Shown: positions 23,574-34,929, counted from the stretch's first letter. The stretch is DNA of 64,000 bases from Aphidius gifuensis (GCF_014905175.1 NC_057789.1:29756555-29820554), one strand, 5' to 3'. Translations and numbers: made by a program. The notes: a model not told the origin generated them from the letters alone.

Positions 23574-26102
23574 ATGAGTGGAATTTTAAGAAATACATTG
23601 CGTCTTGTTGGCACAGCAAAATATGCTACCAATAATCCAACAAAATATCTACGATCCATGGAGCTCATAACTAATCGTTTAAATCATTCATTGTCACCAC
23701 TTGGCCTACATAATTCCAACCTTCAAAGTTCAAACGATATTCAAGGTAAAGAATAATATATTTTTAAAAGTTTAATTATTAAAGAAAAGTAGGTCTGTAT
23801 TAATTACGAACATGGACCTAAAATGTGATTTAGATTTGAGAGTGAATTTAGTGTCCGTCCGTTGGACCAGCTAAATCTACCTGTTACACTTTTGTTTATA
23901 TCCATTCTAAATTTACTAATAACAAATAACAATTAACAATTTTTATATTATAATTTACTAAATCATAGAAAAACAATAAAATATAATAAAGTATTATTTT
24001 ATATTTCATTCAAATATTTTTTTAAATTTTTATTATTTATTGTTTTTATAAAGCTAAAAAAACAACCAATTTTTGGGGAACCATACGGGCTGCTGGACGG
24101 AAAATATTATCAATATTTGTTGATAAAGATGAAATAGCAACATCAAATTTGGGTTTTTTTGACGTATCACTTAATAGTAGTCATCTATATCTAATAACAC
24201 CAAATAAACAGAGCGCGTAAGTGGAATATTAATCAATAACTGTCAACTAATTCTTTGATAATTAAAATTATGTATTATTAAGGCCAGGTGCTTAACATCC
24301 AGTGACAAAATTATGATAATTTTTCATCTCAAATTTCTGTTTTTAATTAAGTAATTATAAAAAATTTATCAAAATGTTGAACAAAAATAGCACACCTGTC
24401 GAAAACCACTAGACGTTAAGCACCTGGACAAAAAAATTGACCTATTATGAGTACTGATTATTTATTTCGGTATATCTTTATTAAACTGTTAATAAATATC
24501 ATCATTAATAATATTATCATCATTATTATTTTACAGTTTAATTTTGCCTCCCACATTCAGCACTAAATTAAACGAAAGATCAATTCAACCTCAAAGCAAT
24601 AAAAAAGCTTATAATGAAGAGACTTCAGCATTTTATTTAGATAAATGGCATGTATTACTTGATGGTGATGAATTAACAGTTAAACTAAAAGATACTGGCG
24701 AAACGTAAGTTGAGTTTTTAAACAATTTTAAATATATTTATTATCAATTTTTTATTAAGTAAAAAAAATTTGACTTATCATAAATTTTGATTAATTATTT
24801 ATATCTCTAATAAACTGTTGATAACCAACATACATTATTAATAACATTATTTTTATTTTACAGTTTTATTTTGAAACACTCAGTTCACGTTAAAGCTCAA
24901 AAAAACTTACCTAAACTAAATAAGGATGGTGAATTAATAATCGCTGCACCGAGATTAGATCCTCATGCTGCAATAAAGTCGGCTAAAATTACATCAACGA
25001 ACGAGTCGAAAATCTCTTCATTGTAAGTTGAACATTAATCAATTATTTTAAATCAATTTTTTTTTTTTTAAAACTTACCTATTTAATTATCATATTTATT
25101 ATTAATGTTTTATTTAGTGAAGAAAAAATATCATCTCTTTTTTAATAAAAAACCTACACAATTAATAATGTTATTGTTATCTTACAGTACGGAATACCCC
25201 CCACTTACATGGCAATGTACGCCTTTCGAACAATTTTTTCGTTATGGACATGGTGTACCAGCGTCATTAATAGAAGAAAATAATGAGGAAATGTATGTTG
25301 AATATTAATCAATTATTTAAATCAATTTTTTTAATTTTTTTTTGAAATTATTTAATTAATATTTTTATTATGTAAAAAAACAATTACCCATTATGAGTTT
25401 TGATTATTTATTTAGAACTGATACTCCAAATAGTTTTGGAATGGTAAAACTACAATTTCCAATGACTGTGACACTTGAAGGAACTCCAGTAAAAATAAAA
25501 ATAAAAGATTCTGATGATAAGTAAGTCGAATATTATTCAATAATTTTAAACCAATTTTTTGTTTATTCAAATTATTCAATTATCATATTATTAATGTTCT
25601 ATTAGGGGATAAAATTAACTTATTAGAAATTTATTATTTATTATGTCTTTAATAATAAATATATTTTTTTTTTTTTACAGTTTTACTGTCTATCACAATG
25701 TTGTCATTAAAGCTGAAAAAGATCCAAACGTTTCGAGTAAAACAGAAGATAAAAAATCAGAAATTGGTACACTTCGAATGGCACTTGAGAGCGGTAATAT
25801 TATGATTGAATCATCACCGGATACTAAGACTAACCAAGTGTAAATTGAATATTATTCTATAATTTTGAATCTTTTTCTTTTATTATTCAAATTACCAATT
25901 AATTTATATTTATTAATTATTCATTAATATAAATGAAAAAGTTTTAAATAATATCCATCATTAATAATAATATTATTTTTTATTTTACAGTGCATACATC
26001 AAACAAGAAGTCGTTATTGAAATTGACTTTGACAGTAAAGTACCAAGTATACTTGTTTACCCTTATATAAAATATCTCGTGTCTGTAGATGAAAATAAAT
26101 AG
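23574..26102 (+). CDS. Eight-exon protein with duplicated sHSP-like modules and a mitochondrial-like leader
   Basis: Exons 23574-23745, 24054-24216, 24537-24704, 24864-25022, 25188-25292, 25416-25520, 25681-25839 and 25991-26102 join without a frame break into 380 residues. Intron 1 is phase 1 and introns 2-7 are all phase 2. The first 27 residues are basic and free of acids (MSGILRNTLRLVGTAKYATN), suggesting mitochondrial import. Exons 3-4 and 6-7 align as repeats: LLDGDELTVKLKDTGET-F pairs with TLEGTPVKIKIKDSDDN-F, followed by HSVHVKAQK versus HNVVIKAEK. Exons 4 and 7 are both 159 bp, exons 5 and 6 both 105 bp. DGELIIAAPR and ESGNIMIESSP resemble the last core strand of the alpha-crystallin domain (DGVLTI.AP), so I infer a diverged, repeated small-heat-shock-like protein. 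Another beta-rich fold cannot be excluded. I know of no named family. Confidence 0.7.
24284..24427. mobile_element. Candidate MITE in intron 2
   Basis: A 144-bp segment is bounded by terminal inverted repeats of 21 bp that match at 19 positions (24284-24304 and 24407-24427, outer end CCAGGTGCTTAAC). It has no coding capacity. The other introns of this gene are related to intron 2 and lack the segment: intron 3 runs directly from ATTAAGT into AAAAAAATTTGAC, where intron 2 is interrupted. Removing the element brings intron 2 from 320 to about 176 bp, near the 123-165 bp of its relatives. No clear target-site duplication, so the superfamily is unknown. Confidence 0.65.
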
Positions 26103-26833
26103 TTATTATTTTTTTTTGTCTTTTAAAATATAACAATATACTTATATATTTTTTTGTTTTTTGTCTAACTTATTATAATTAAATTATAATAAAACAGTTA
26201 TCATATTTATTATTGGTTTTGATTATGATCTATAATTGTAGTATTAAATTTCAATTAATGATTATTTATACCAATAATATAAACAATTATATTCATGCTC
26301 ATAATTATAAAAAAAAATAAATACTTCATAATAAAACATATTATCTGCATTTTTTTTATCTTTTTATAATTGTCAGGTTCGCTCTAATCATATGGAAAAT
26401 AACAATAAATAAAATATGAAAAAAATCTAAGTTTAGCTTAGTATTAAAAATATATATTTGAAAAATGCCGCGTTTGCCTGATTGGTGGAGAAAAAATAAT
26501 TTTTAAGATGGCGAATTTAGCGTGTTTTGTGGTGGGACTATAACCGGTCTTGAAAGTTTATGGAAAATACGATTCTGATGAAAAATACATTAGCTTTAAT
26601 TTATATATTTTAAATATTTTTATGCTCAAGGCTGCTAACAGAAATTTATTTTTTTTATTTAAAAATTGATATTTATGATGACATGATATTTATGTGAAAA
26701 ATAAAAATTAATAAACATCTAAAGCAACGTCGACGTGAACTTAGCTATTTGAAAATTCAATATCCAACACAATCAAACACGAACATTCAACAATTTAGAA
26801 AACACTAAAACAGCCAGCATCAGTCAATCCAAG
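26103..26833. other. Spacer with Rpn10 promoter
   Basis: Contains the 3' UTR and AATAAA signals of the sHSP-like gene (26180-26340) and, around 26460-26560, a less AT-rich patch with AAGATGGCG at 26505-26513, the likely Rpn10 promoter. No gene seen. Confidence 0.55.
26505..26513 (+). promoter_or_regulatory. YY1/Pho-like AAGATGGCG motif upstream of Rpn10
   Basis: The same nonamer as at 14660-14668. It sits 320 bp upstream of the Rpn10 ATG next to the sequence TGATTGGTGG, which holds an inverted CCAAT box. Inferred promoter element. Confidence 0.3.
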
Positions 26834-28685
26834 ATGGTGCTCGAAAGTACAATGATATGGTAAGTTTTAATATTATTATTTAAATATAAACTAATTATTT
26901 CAATTTACATACAATTAAAAATATTAAAACTAAACTTCAAAATACCATTTACAATTTAATCGTTAAGTAAACAATGTTAAATTGTTCATTTCATCATAGA
27001 CAGGTTATTCTTTACTGGACAATGTTGACACACAGTGACAAGGCAAAGTTGAACCTTTTCACGTCAAAAAAAAAAAAAAAAACAAGAATCCATTAATTTT
27101 TTTATTAAATATATTATTTTAGCATAAACAAAAAAAACTACATTAATCTCATGTTAATTTCAAGATGATAAATAATAATATTGTTGTTATATTTGTGTTG
27201 ATATTTTGGAGTGTTAAAATTTTTGATGAATCAAGCGTGATGTTGTGTGTTAATTTAATAATTAATTTTTTTTGAATAATTAACAACAGTGTCGACAACA
27301 GCGACTACATGAGAAATGGTGATTTTTTACCAACACGTCTTCAGGCACAACAAGATGCTGTCAATCTTGTTTGTCATTCAAAAACAAGATCAAATCCAGA
27401 AAATAATGTTGGACTAATAACACTTGCAAAGTGAGTAAAAAATAAAAGAGAAAGAAATAATTAATTAAGTAAAAATTTTTTATTTATAAAATATATTTTT
27501 ATTTCTAGAAATGATGCATCATCAAGTGTTGAAGTATTAGCAACATTGACAAGTGATGTTGGTAGAATTTTATCAAAATTACATCAAGTACAGCCAAATG
27601 GTAATTTAAGTTTTATAACTGGAATAAGAATTGCTCATTTAGCATTGAAACATCGTCAAGGAAAAAATCATAAAATGAGAATAATTGCATTTGTTGGTAG
27701 TCCAGTTGAACTTGATGAAAAAGAACTTGTTAAATTAGCAAAACGTTTGAAAAAAGAAAAAGTTAATGTTGATATTATTAGTTTTGGTGAAGAAATACTA
27801 AATAATGATGTATTAACAGCATTTATAAATGCATTAAATGGTAAAGATGGTACTGGTAGTCATCTTGTAACAGTACCACCAGGACCACATTTATCTGATG
27901 CATTAATATCATCACCAATAATACAAGGTGAAGATGGTATGGGTGGTGCTGGTATGAGTGGTGCATCATTTGAATTTGGTGTTGATCCAAATGAAGATCC
28001 TGAATTGGCATTGGTAAGTTGATTTCTTTAATTAATACCTACCATGCTTTGTTGATTATTAAAATATAATTAATTATGTTTTTATTATTAATTAGGCATT
28101 AAGAGTCTCAATGGAGGAACAAAGACAAAGACAAGAAGATGAAGCACGTCGTGCACAAACAACTGAACCAGCTGTTGAAAAACCAGAAACAATAAAAGAA
28201 GCACCAAATGATGAAGCAATGTTAAAACGTGCATTGGCAATGTCAATGGATAGCACTGAAGAAGTTGCTGATGTACCAGAACCAATACCACCAGTTGTTG
28301 CTGCTGCAGCAAATGTTCCTGATTTTTCACACATGACTGAAGAAGAACAAATTGCATTTGCCATGCAAATGTCAATGCAAGATCATTGTTAGTTGATGAT
28401 TATTATTTTTATATTAAATATAATCACATTTTATTTATTGTTTTTTATTAATAATGATTTATAATTACAGCTGATTTTGAACCAGTTAAAGAAGAAGCTA
28501 TGGAAGTTGAGGATGATTATGCTGGTGTTATGTCTGATCCAATATTTTTACAAACTGTTTTGGAAAGTTTACCAGGTGTTGATCCACAATCAGAAGCTGT
28601 TCGTCAAGCTGTAAGTTCACTTCAAAGCAAAGACAACAAAAATCAAGATGGCAAAGAAAAAGAAAAGGATAAAGATGCCAAGTAA
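26834..28685 (+). CDS. Rpn10: 26S proteasome regulatory subunit Rpn10 (PSMD4, S5a)
   Basis: Five exons (26834-26859, 27290-27430, 27509-28013, 28096-28387, 28471-28685) give 392 residues, within the family range of 377-396. Residues 2-190 form the von Willebrand A domain, beginning MVLESTMICVDNSDYMRNGD as in all Rpn10 proteins. Three ubiquitin-interacting motifs follow: ELALALRVSMEEQ (about 219-232), AMLKRALAMSMDS (265-277) and EEQIAFAMQMSMQD (306-320). The tail is Lys/Glu/Asp-rich. Rpn10 docks at the base-lid interface of the 19S particle and receives polyubiquitylated substrates. The tiny first exon (26 bp) is supported by TG|T joining into Cys-9 with correct GT..AG ends. Confidence 0.97.
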
Positions 28686-29033
28686 TCCCATTATATTCCT
28701 TTTTTTTTTTCGTACGTAATTATTTTCAATATATAAAAATTCAAGAAGAGATAATTCATGTTTTTTTTTTTTTTTTTTTTATGTATTATCATTATTACGA
28801 TCAGTATGTACAACTTTGTTGTTGATCGTTGAATTTTCTTTATAAAAAAATAAATCACTAAATAAATAAAAATTAAATATTATTCAATTTTAACATGTTA
28901 TTATTTCTTTCGTAATTTTAAAATCCAATTGAAAATATCATCAAAATTTGAAGTAATAAAAATATGAAATTTATTTATTAACTAATGAAAATAATTATGA
29001 GTGAATTTGTCAAACGTTTAGATAAAATTTGTT
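28686..29033. other. Convergent 3' region of Rpn10 and histone H1
   Basis: Rpn10 3' UTR with AATAAA signals near 28850, then the region just beyond the histone H1 stem-loop. No gene seen. Confidence 0.6.
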
Positions 29034-29049
29034 GGCCCTGAAAAGGGCC
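29034..29049 (-). terminator. Histone H1 mRNA 3' stem-loop
   Basis: On the minus strand GGCCCTTTTCAGGGCC forms a 6-bp stem with a four-base loop, matching the metazoan histone SLBP-binding consensus, 52 bases after the H1 stop. It directs U7-dependent 3' processing without polyadenylation. Confidence 0.95.
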
Positions 29050-29101
29050 GATTTTATTTTTATGTTTTTTTTTCTTTGTCCATTGATGTTGAAGTGCAAA
29101 T

Positions 29102-29809
29102 TTATTTTTTTGCTGGTGCCTTTTTTGGTGATGCCTTTGTTGCTAATTTAGCTGGTACAGCTTTTTTTGGTTTTGGTGATTTTGGCTTGGCAGTTGGTGC
29201 TTTTGTTGCCTTCTTGGCTTTTGGACTTTTAGATACCTTTGGCTTGACAACTTTAGCAGCAACTGGTTTTTTCTCAGCAGCTGGTTTTTTAGCAGCAACT
29301 GGCTTCTTTGGTGAAGTGACCTTCTTGGCAATAGCCTTGGCTGTTTCAGTTTTTTTAGCTGCTGCTGGTTTCTTGCCAACTGTTGCCTTCTTAGGTGATG
29401 CTGGTTTCTTGACAACTTTTGGTTTAGCTTCAGCTTTAACTGGTTTTTTGGCTGGAGCAAGTTTGAATGAACCAGATGCACCTTTGCCCTTGGTTTGTAC
29501 GAGATCACCAGATATAACAGCTGATTTAAGATACTTCTTGATGAACTGTGCGTGTTTCTCGGTGTCAAGTTTGTAATTGGCAGCCATGTACTTCTTGATA
29601 GCTTGAAGTGATGATCCATTACGTTCAGCAAGAGCCTTGACAGCAGTTTGAACCATGTCAGAAGTACTTGGATGAGCCTTTGGTGCCTTTGGAGCTTTTG
29701 GTGCCTTTGGTGACTTGGCCTTTGATACTTTTGCAGAAGCTTTCTTCACTGCTTCGGCTTTTGCTGGAGCAGCAACTTCTGGTACTGGTGATGCAACTTT
29801 GTCAGCCAT
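29102..29809 (-). CDS. His1: Linker histone H1
   Basis: An intronless frame of 235 residues. The N-terminal tail is Ala/Lys/Pro-rich with repeated KAPKAPKAPK. The winged-helix globular domain spans about 46-118 (HPSTSDMVQTAVKALAERNG, then AIKKYMAANYKLD, ending in GASGSFKLA). The C-terminal tail from 120 is a Lys/Ala/Pro tract with many SPKK-type motifs, CDK phosphorylation sites that bind the minor groove. It binds the nucleosome dyad and linker DNA. The histone stem-loop downstream marks it as replication-dependent. It heads the histone cluster, transcribed away from it. Confidence 0.97.
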   Translation of the reverse strand: MADKVASPVPEVAAPAKAEAVKKASAKVSKAKSPKAPKAPKAPKAHPSTSDMVQTAVKALAERNGSSLQAIKKYMAANYKLDTEKHAQFIKKYLKSAVISGDLVQTKGKGASGSFKLAPAKKPVKAEAKPKVVKKPASPKKATVGKKPAAAKKTETAKAIAKKVTSPKKPVAAKKPAAEKKPVAAKVVKPKVSKSPKAKKATKAPTAKPKSPKPKKAVPAKLATKASPKKAPAKK

Positions 29810-31720
29810 GATGATGAAGTTTAATATTTATTTACTTTTTTTTTATTAATACACAAATAACAGAGTGTCGCGTACTTACGAATGTGAGACCTCGAAAAAC
29901 AATGATGCTACGTTTTGCATTACAGCGCGGACCGTGCAGAGGACAGATGGTGTTTCGAGCATATTATTTACTTGGCTCATTTTAAAATCGACATCAACAA
30001 TTCACACTATTTAATTCATAACACAAAAAGTTATTAATATTTATTAATATTTTTTTTTTTAATTTAAAGCTTAATGTTTTGTTAATAATTTAAATTAATT
30101 TTGAGAATTTTTTTTCTCTTTAATAATGTTGTATTTGATGATGAGTGAGACAAGAATATTTGCCAGGATCATCGTTCCAACATTCATCCTATTATTACAA
30201 CAATATAAATTGTTTAAACAAATTAAAATGTTTAAATAATTAATAATTGATCTATATTCTTAATTTTAAAAGTATTTAAAATATTTTTATTCAAGTGGAA
30301 ATAATTAATTAACGAGCTTTTGTCAGACACTATGTGAGCAGAATTCGCTCCTCTCTTGACTAATTTTTATGTCAAGATAAATAAATAAATTCATATTTAT
30401 AAACTAAATAACAATTTTTTTTATAAATTAATACAATTTTTAATTTACTTTAATTAATAATTATTTACTTTAGTTGCAACATGTGTCTAATTAGTGTAAA
30501 AATAAGCTTTTGACATGAAAAATATTCTTTCCATGACATTTGTTTATTTTTTTTTTTTCAATTATTACATGTCTATGTACAAATAAATGCAGCATGTACA
30601 TTCATACATATTATAGTTTAATTTAAGAAAATTTTATTTTCTTTTATTTAAATGATATTTTGGTGGACAAATTGGGAGAGTAAATATTTAATTTGGCATT
30701 TTATTTGAGACCCAATATTTTGATGATCCTGCTCATGTTAAAAAAAATCATATTTTATTTTTAAATTATATATTTAGATAAAAATTATAAACAAATGCAA
30801 AAACCATAATCCCTTATTAATTTAATTTTTAAAATATTTATCTATAAATTTTTTATGTTGTTGTAAAATTGGTGCTTCATTTTTTCTTACAATTATTTAA
30901 TTTAATTTTTTATTTCACCCAAAGAAAATGCTTGAATTTATGATTGTTAATATTTTTATAAAATAATTGTTCTACTCTTTATTTATTTAGTTAATTAATA
31001 ATTAATAAGTAATTTCAATAGTAGATTTCTGAAATGAGGTAAAGAAAGTCCATACTGTTGAGGAAAAAAAATATTCATCTCAATATTTGTTTAAAAAAAA
31101 TATGACATGCAACAGTACCACTTTACAATAATCATCAGATGTTTGTCTTATGTTCCAACATATATTAAAATTAATTTTTATTATCTAACTAATTTTCTAT
31201 TTGTAATTGTATTATCAGGTCATATTAAATTAAATAATAATTATGGCTCTATAAACGATGGGTTAGATCAATAACAATTTAATTTAAACAATTGAATTGC
31301 TGATCCAAAACATTACTTGTCATAAAAGATAGGTTATAGTTCTAGAAAAAACTTTTATTAAAATTCAACTAAAAGGTAATTAGGTGATAGAAACATTTAA
31401 ATGTAGTAATTTAATTATTGGAAATGACAAAAGTTATTGAATTATTATTATTTTTATATTTAACAATTGAATGTTAATCAGGTTATGATTAAAAATAAAC
31501 GTCAACTGAAAATATACATATACGAAATGTATACATGTGTGCACCAATACACTGAGCCACCTAAGAATAATAACAATAAATTAATTCGGTAAAATGTTGA
31601 TATGGCTTAGGTCATTGACTGCATTTTATTTATAAATAAATGAAAAAAATTAATTGGATAATAGATGAATTAATTAATTATGAAATCGAAATGTAAATTC
31701 ATATTTTAAAATCAATTGAT
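29810..31720. other. Spacer between H1 and H4
   Basis: 1.9 kb with no gene. The first 150 bp hold the H1 5' UTR and promoter, including a GC-richer patch at 29870-29960. The rest is AT-rich and featureless to my eye. Confidence 0.6.
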
Positions 31721-31736
31721 GGCCCTGAAAAGGGCC
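31721..31736 (-). terminator. Histone H4 mRNA 3' stem-loop
   Basis: Same 16-base stem-loop as the other four histone genes, 37 bases past the H4 stop on the minus strand. Confidence 0.95.
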
Positions 31737-31773
31737 GATTGTTTTGTCGATTTGCTGCGTATGTGTTGATGAT

Positions 31774-32817
<1,044 letters not shown>

Positions 32818-32845
32818 ATCACTACGCAACAACAAAAAAACAATC

Positions 32846-32861
32846 GGCCCTTTTCAGGGCC
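32846..32861 (+). terminator. Histone H3 mRNA 3' stem-loop
   Basis: GGCCCTTTTCAGGGCC on the plus strand, the SLBP-binding hairpin, in the expected position after the H3 stop codon. Confidence 0.95.
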
Positions 32862-33564
32862 ATAAATCAATTCAACTTGAAACATTCTTTAGTTATTCTT
32901 AGTCAATAGTATTTTTTTTTAGATTGCAACGTCACCATGAGTGCATAAAGCATTCTTTAAATAACTAAATCTTCATATTTTTTTTTCATATTGCAACGTC
33001 ACCATGACTGCCAACGGCGTCTCTTATGTCAATTGGTGACGCCATCATGCCCACTAACAATGGCTGGAGACGTCACGCCGTGTCTCCATCATCTTTTGTT
33101 AAATTCACGACATGTCATGCTACATACTGTGCTCGCCTACTTGACTATCTAAATAAATCGCAATACCTGACAATCATTATTTAATTAATAAATGGAATGC
33201 ATCTTATTTATTTATTCATAAATTGTTATTGAACTTTATTAGTTTGTTTTATTAATTGAAGTTTTTTTTTTACAATGAATGCCCAACGTATAAACAGCTG
33301 TTGAATGTTAAAAATCAATAATTTGGAGTTGCGCATATGCTCCAAGATCTTGAGATAATAAAATTTATTGAATAAACACATTTTATTATTATTACAATTT
33401 TAACAAACAAAAGAGATAGAAAAATAGCATAAGAAAATATGTCTATTGAAAAATCGTGTATGTCTATTGATCGTTGGTGTTAGTTTAGGTGGCTATGTAT
33501 TAAAAAATGATTTTTTGTTGTAGTAAAATTTTATAAGAATGTATCATAGTTGGAAATATTTGAT
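32862..33564. other. H3-H2A 3' spacer with repeated ACGTCAC motifs
   Basis: Between two convergent histone genes lies a GC-richer block (32920-33110). It holds an exact 18-bp direct repeat, ATTGCAACGTCACCATGA, at 32923-32940 and 32990-33007, plus related sites near 33030 (inverted) and 33070. Outside this block nothing is recognisable. Confidence 0.55.
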
Positions 33565-33580
33565 GGCCCTGAAAAGGGCC
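33565..33580 (-). terminator. Histone H2A mRNA 3' stem-loop
   Basis: The same 16-base hairpin on the minus strand, 36 bases after the H2A stop. Confidence 0.95.
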
Positions 33581-33616
33581 GATTGGTTTTTTTTTTTGTT
33601 GAAGTCGTTGTTGAAT

Positions 33617-33994
33617 TTAAGCACTGCTTTTTTCAGTCTTTTTTGGCAAAAGAACAGCTTGAATGTTTGGCAAGACACCACCTTGTGCAATTGTAACACC
33701 GGAGAGAAGTTTATTCAACTCTTCGTCATTACGTATTGCCAATTGAAGATGACGTGGAATGATTCTTGTCTTCTTGTTGTCACGGGCGGCATTACCTGCC
33801 AACTCGAGAACTTCAGCAGCCAAGTATTCCATGACAGCTGCCAAGTAGACAGGTGCACCAGCACCAACACGTTCAGCGTAATTGCCCTTACGCAATAGAC
33901 GATGGATACGTCCAACTGGGAATTGAAGTCCAGCACGATTTGAACGTGTCTTTGACTTTCCCTTTGATTTGCCTCCTTTGCCACGGCCAGACAT
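33617..33994 (-). CDS. His2A: Histone H2A (canonical)
   Basis: An intronless frame of 125 residues from MSGRGKGGKSKGKSKTRSNR to LLPKKTEKSSA. The histone fold, the acidic patch (NDEELNKLL) and the docking segment (GGVLPNIQAVLLPKK) are intact. There is no SQ motif of H2A.X/H2Av type, so it is replication-dependent. The frame is open upstream for 45 codons, but MSGRGKGG fixes the start at 33994. A CATAAATA box lies about 100 bp upstream (34095-34102 on the minus strand). Confidence 0.98.
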   Translation of the reverse strand: MSGRGKGGKSKGKSKTRSNRAGLQFPVGRIHRLLRKGNYAERVGAGAPVYLAAVMEYLAAEVLELAGNAARDNKKTRIIPRHLQLAIRNDEELNKLLSGVTIAQGGVLPNIQAVLLPKKTEKSSA

Positions 33995-34509
33995 GATGTA
34001 ATGCGAGTTGGTTGAAGAAGCTTGTAGAAAACGATACACACGACGTGTACAGTGGTCTGAATGAGAATAAAAAAAATGAGGCCCGACAGATACGTATTTA
34101 TGCTCTTTCGAGGGGCGACTGCGCTCCAATCACATTGCGTCTGAGAAATTTTGTCCAATCACACGAGTCAAACAAGCAATAATCATGTTTCCTTGTCTAA
34201 GTGAAGGATAGCACTAAATTGTAAAGAGCGCACCATTCACGTGAGAGAACAGAGCATTTGTGAGAATTGACGCAACGTGATTGGTGCGCTGTTTACAATT
34301 TTATTGAAGCAAACAAGGAAAAAAAAAAAAAAAAACTGTCAACAGCGCCACAATCATGTTGCGTGTAATCTCTGAACTGTCATATTTGCTCGTTCTGTCA
34401 CGCTATTGGTGCGCAACCCAACCAAAAAAGTGTATATATAGGTTGCTCCAGACGTCCAAAAAAAATTTCAACTTTGACTCTCGTCGAGTAAACATCGTTC
34501 TCTGTCATC
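33995..34509. promoter_or_regulatory. H2A-H2B divergent promoter with inverted repeats
   Basis: Contains CCAAT boxes at 34126 and 34155 and inverted ones at 34280 and 34405. Two arms of 27 bp (34216-34242 and 34275-34301) are inverted copies matching at 25 positions. A further 21-bp element at 34121-34141 recurs inverted at 34269-34289 with 19 matches. The shared core is GCGCACCAATCACGT. H2B has a clear TATATATA at 34433-34440. Confidence 0.7.
34433..34440 (+). promoter_or_regulatory. H2B TATA box
   Basis: TATATATA followed by GG, 70 bp upstream of the H2B ATG, the expected place for a histone TATA box with a short 5' UTR. Confidence 0.75.
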
Positions 34510-34884
34510 ATGCCACCAAAAGCAAGCGGTAAAGCTGTCAAAAAAGCCGGCAAGGCTCAAAAAAACATCACCAAGACTGACAAGTCCAAGAGGAGAAAGA
34601 AGAGGAAGGAATCTTACGCAATTTACATCTACAAGGTGTTGAAGCAAGTTCATCCTGATACTGGTGTCTCATCAAAAGCCATGAGTATCATGAACAGCTT
34701 CGTCAACGACATCTTTGAGCGTATTGCAGCTGAAGCATCCCGTTTGGCTCACTACAACAAGAGATCCACCATCACCTCACGGGAAATTCAAACAGCTGTT
34801 CGTCTTCTTCTTCCTGGTGAACTTGCCAAGCATGCTGTCAGTGAAGGTACCAAAGCCGTCACCAAGTACACCAGCTCCAAGTAA
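34510..34884 (+). CDS. His2B: Histone H2B
   Basis: An intronless frame of 124 residues from MPPKASGKAVKKAGKAQKN to VTKYTSSK, typical insect H2B in length and sequence. The basic tail is followed by the histone fold (SYAIYIYKVLKQVHPDTG onward) and the alpha-C helix with the conserved Lys near the end (AVTKYTSSK), the site of monoubiquitylation. It pairs with H2A from the shared promoter. The stem-loop follows the stop by 29 bases. Confidence 0.99.
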   Translation: MPPKASGKAVKKAGKAQKNITKTDKSKRRKKRKESYAIYIYKVLKQVHPDTGVSSKAMSIMNSFVNDIFERIAAEASRLAHYNKRSTITSREIQTAVRLLLPGELAKHAVSEGTKAVTKYTSSK

Positions 34885-34913
34885 ACAGTCAGCAACAAAA
34901 AAAAAAACCAATC

Positions 34914-34929
34914 GGCCCTTTTCAGGGCC
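34914..34929 (+). terminator. Histone H2B mRNA 3' stem-loop
   Basis: GGCCCTTTTCAGGGCC on the plus strand, identical to the other four hairpins in this cluster. Confidence 0.95.

Noticed and set aside
23760..24050. Possible second inverted-repeat element in intron 1 of the sHSP-like gene
   Set aside because: GTAGGTCTG and CTAAATCTACC look partly complementary, but the match is too short to call an element.
28092..28375. Long antisense frames opposite Rpn10 exon 4
   Set aside because: Mirror of Ala/Glu/Gln-rich coding sequence; no independent signals.
29076..29576. 166-codon plus-strand frame rich in Phe, Ala and Gly
   Set aside because: It is the antisense of the Lys/Ala/Pro tail of histone H1.
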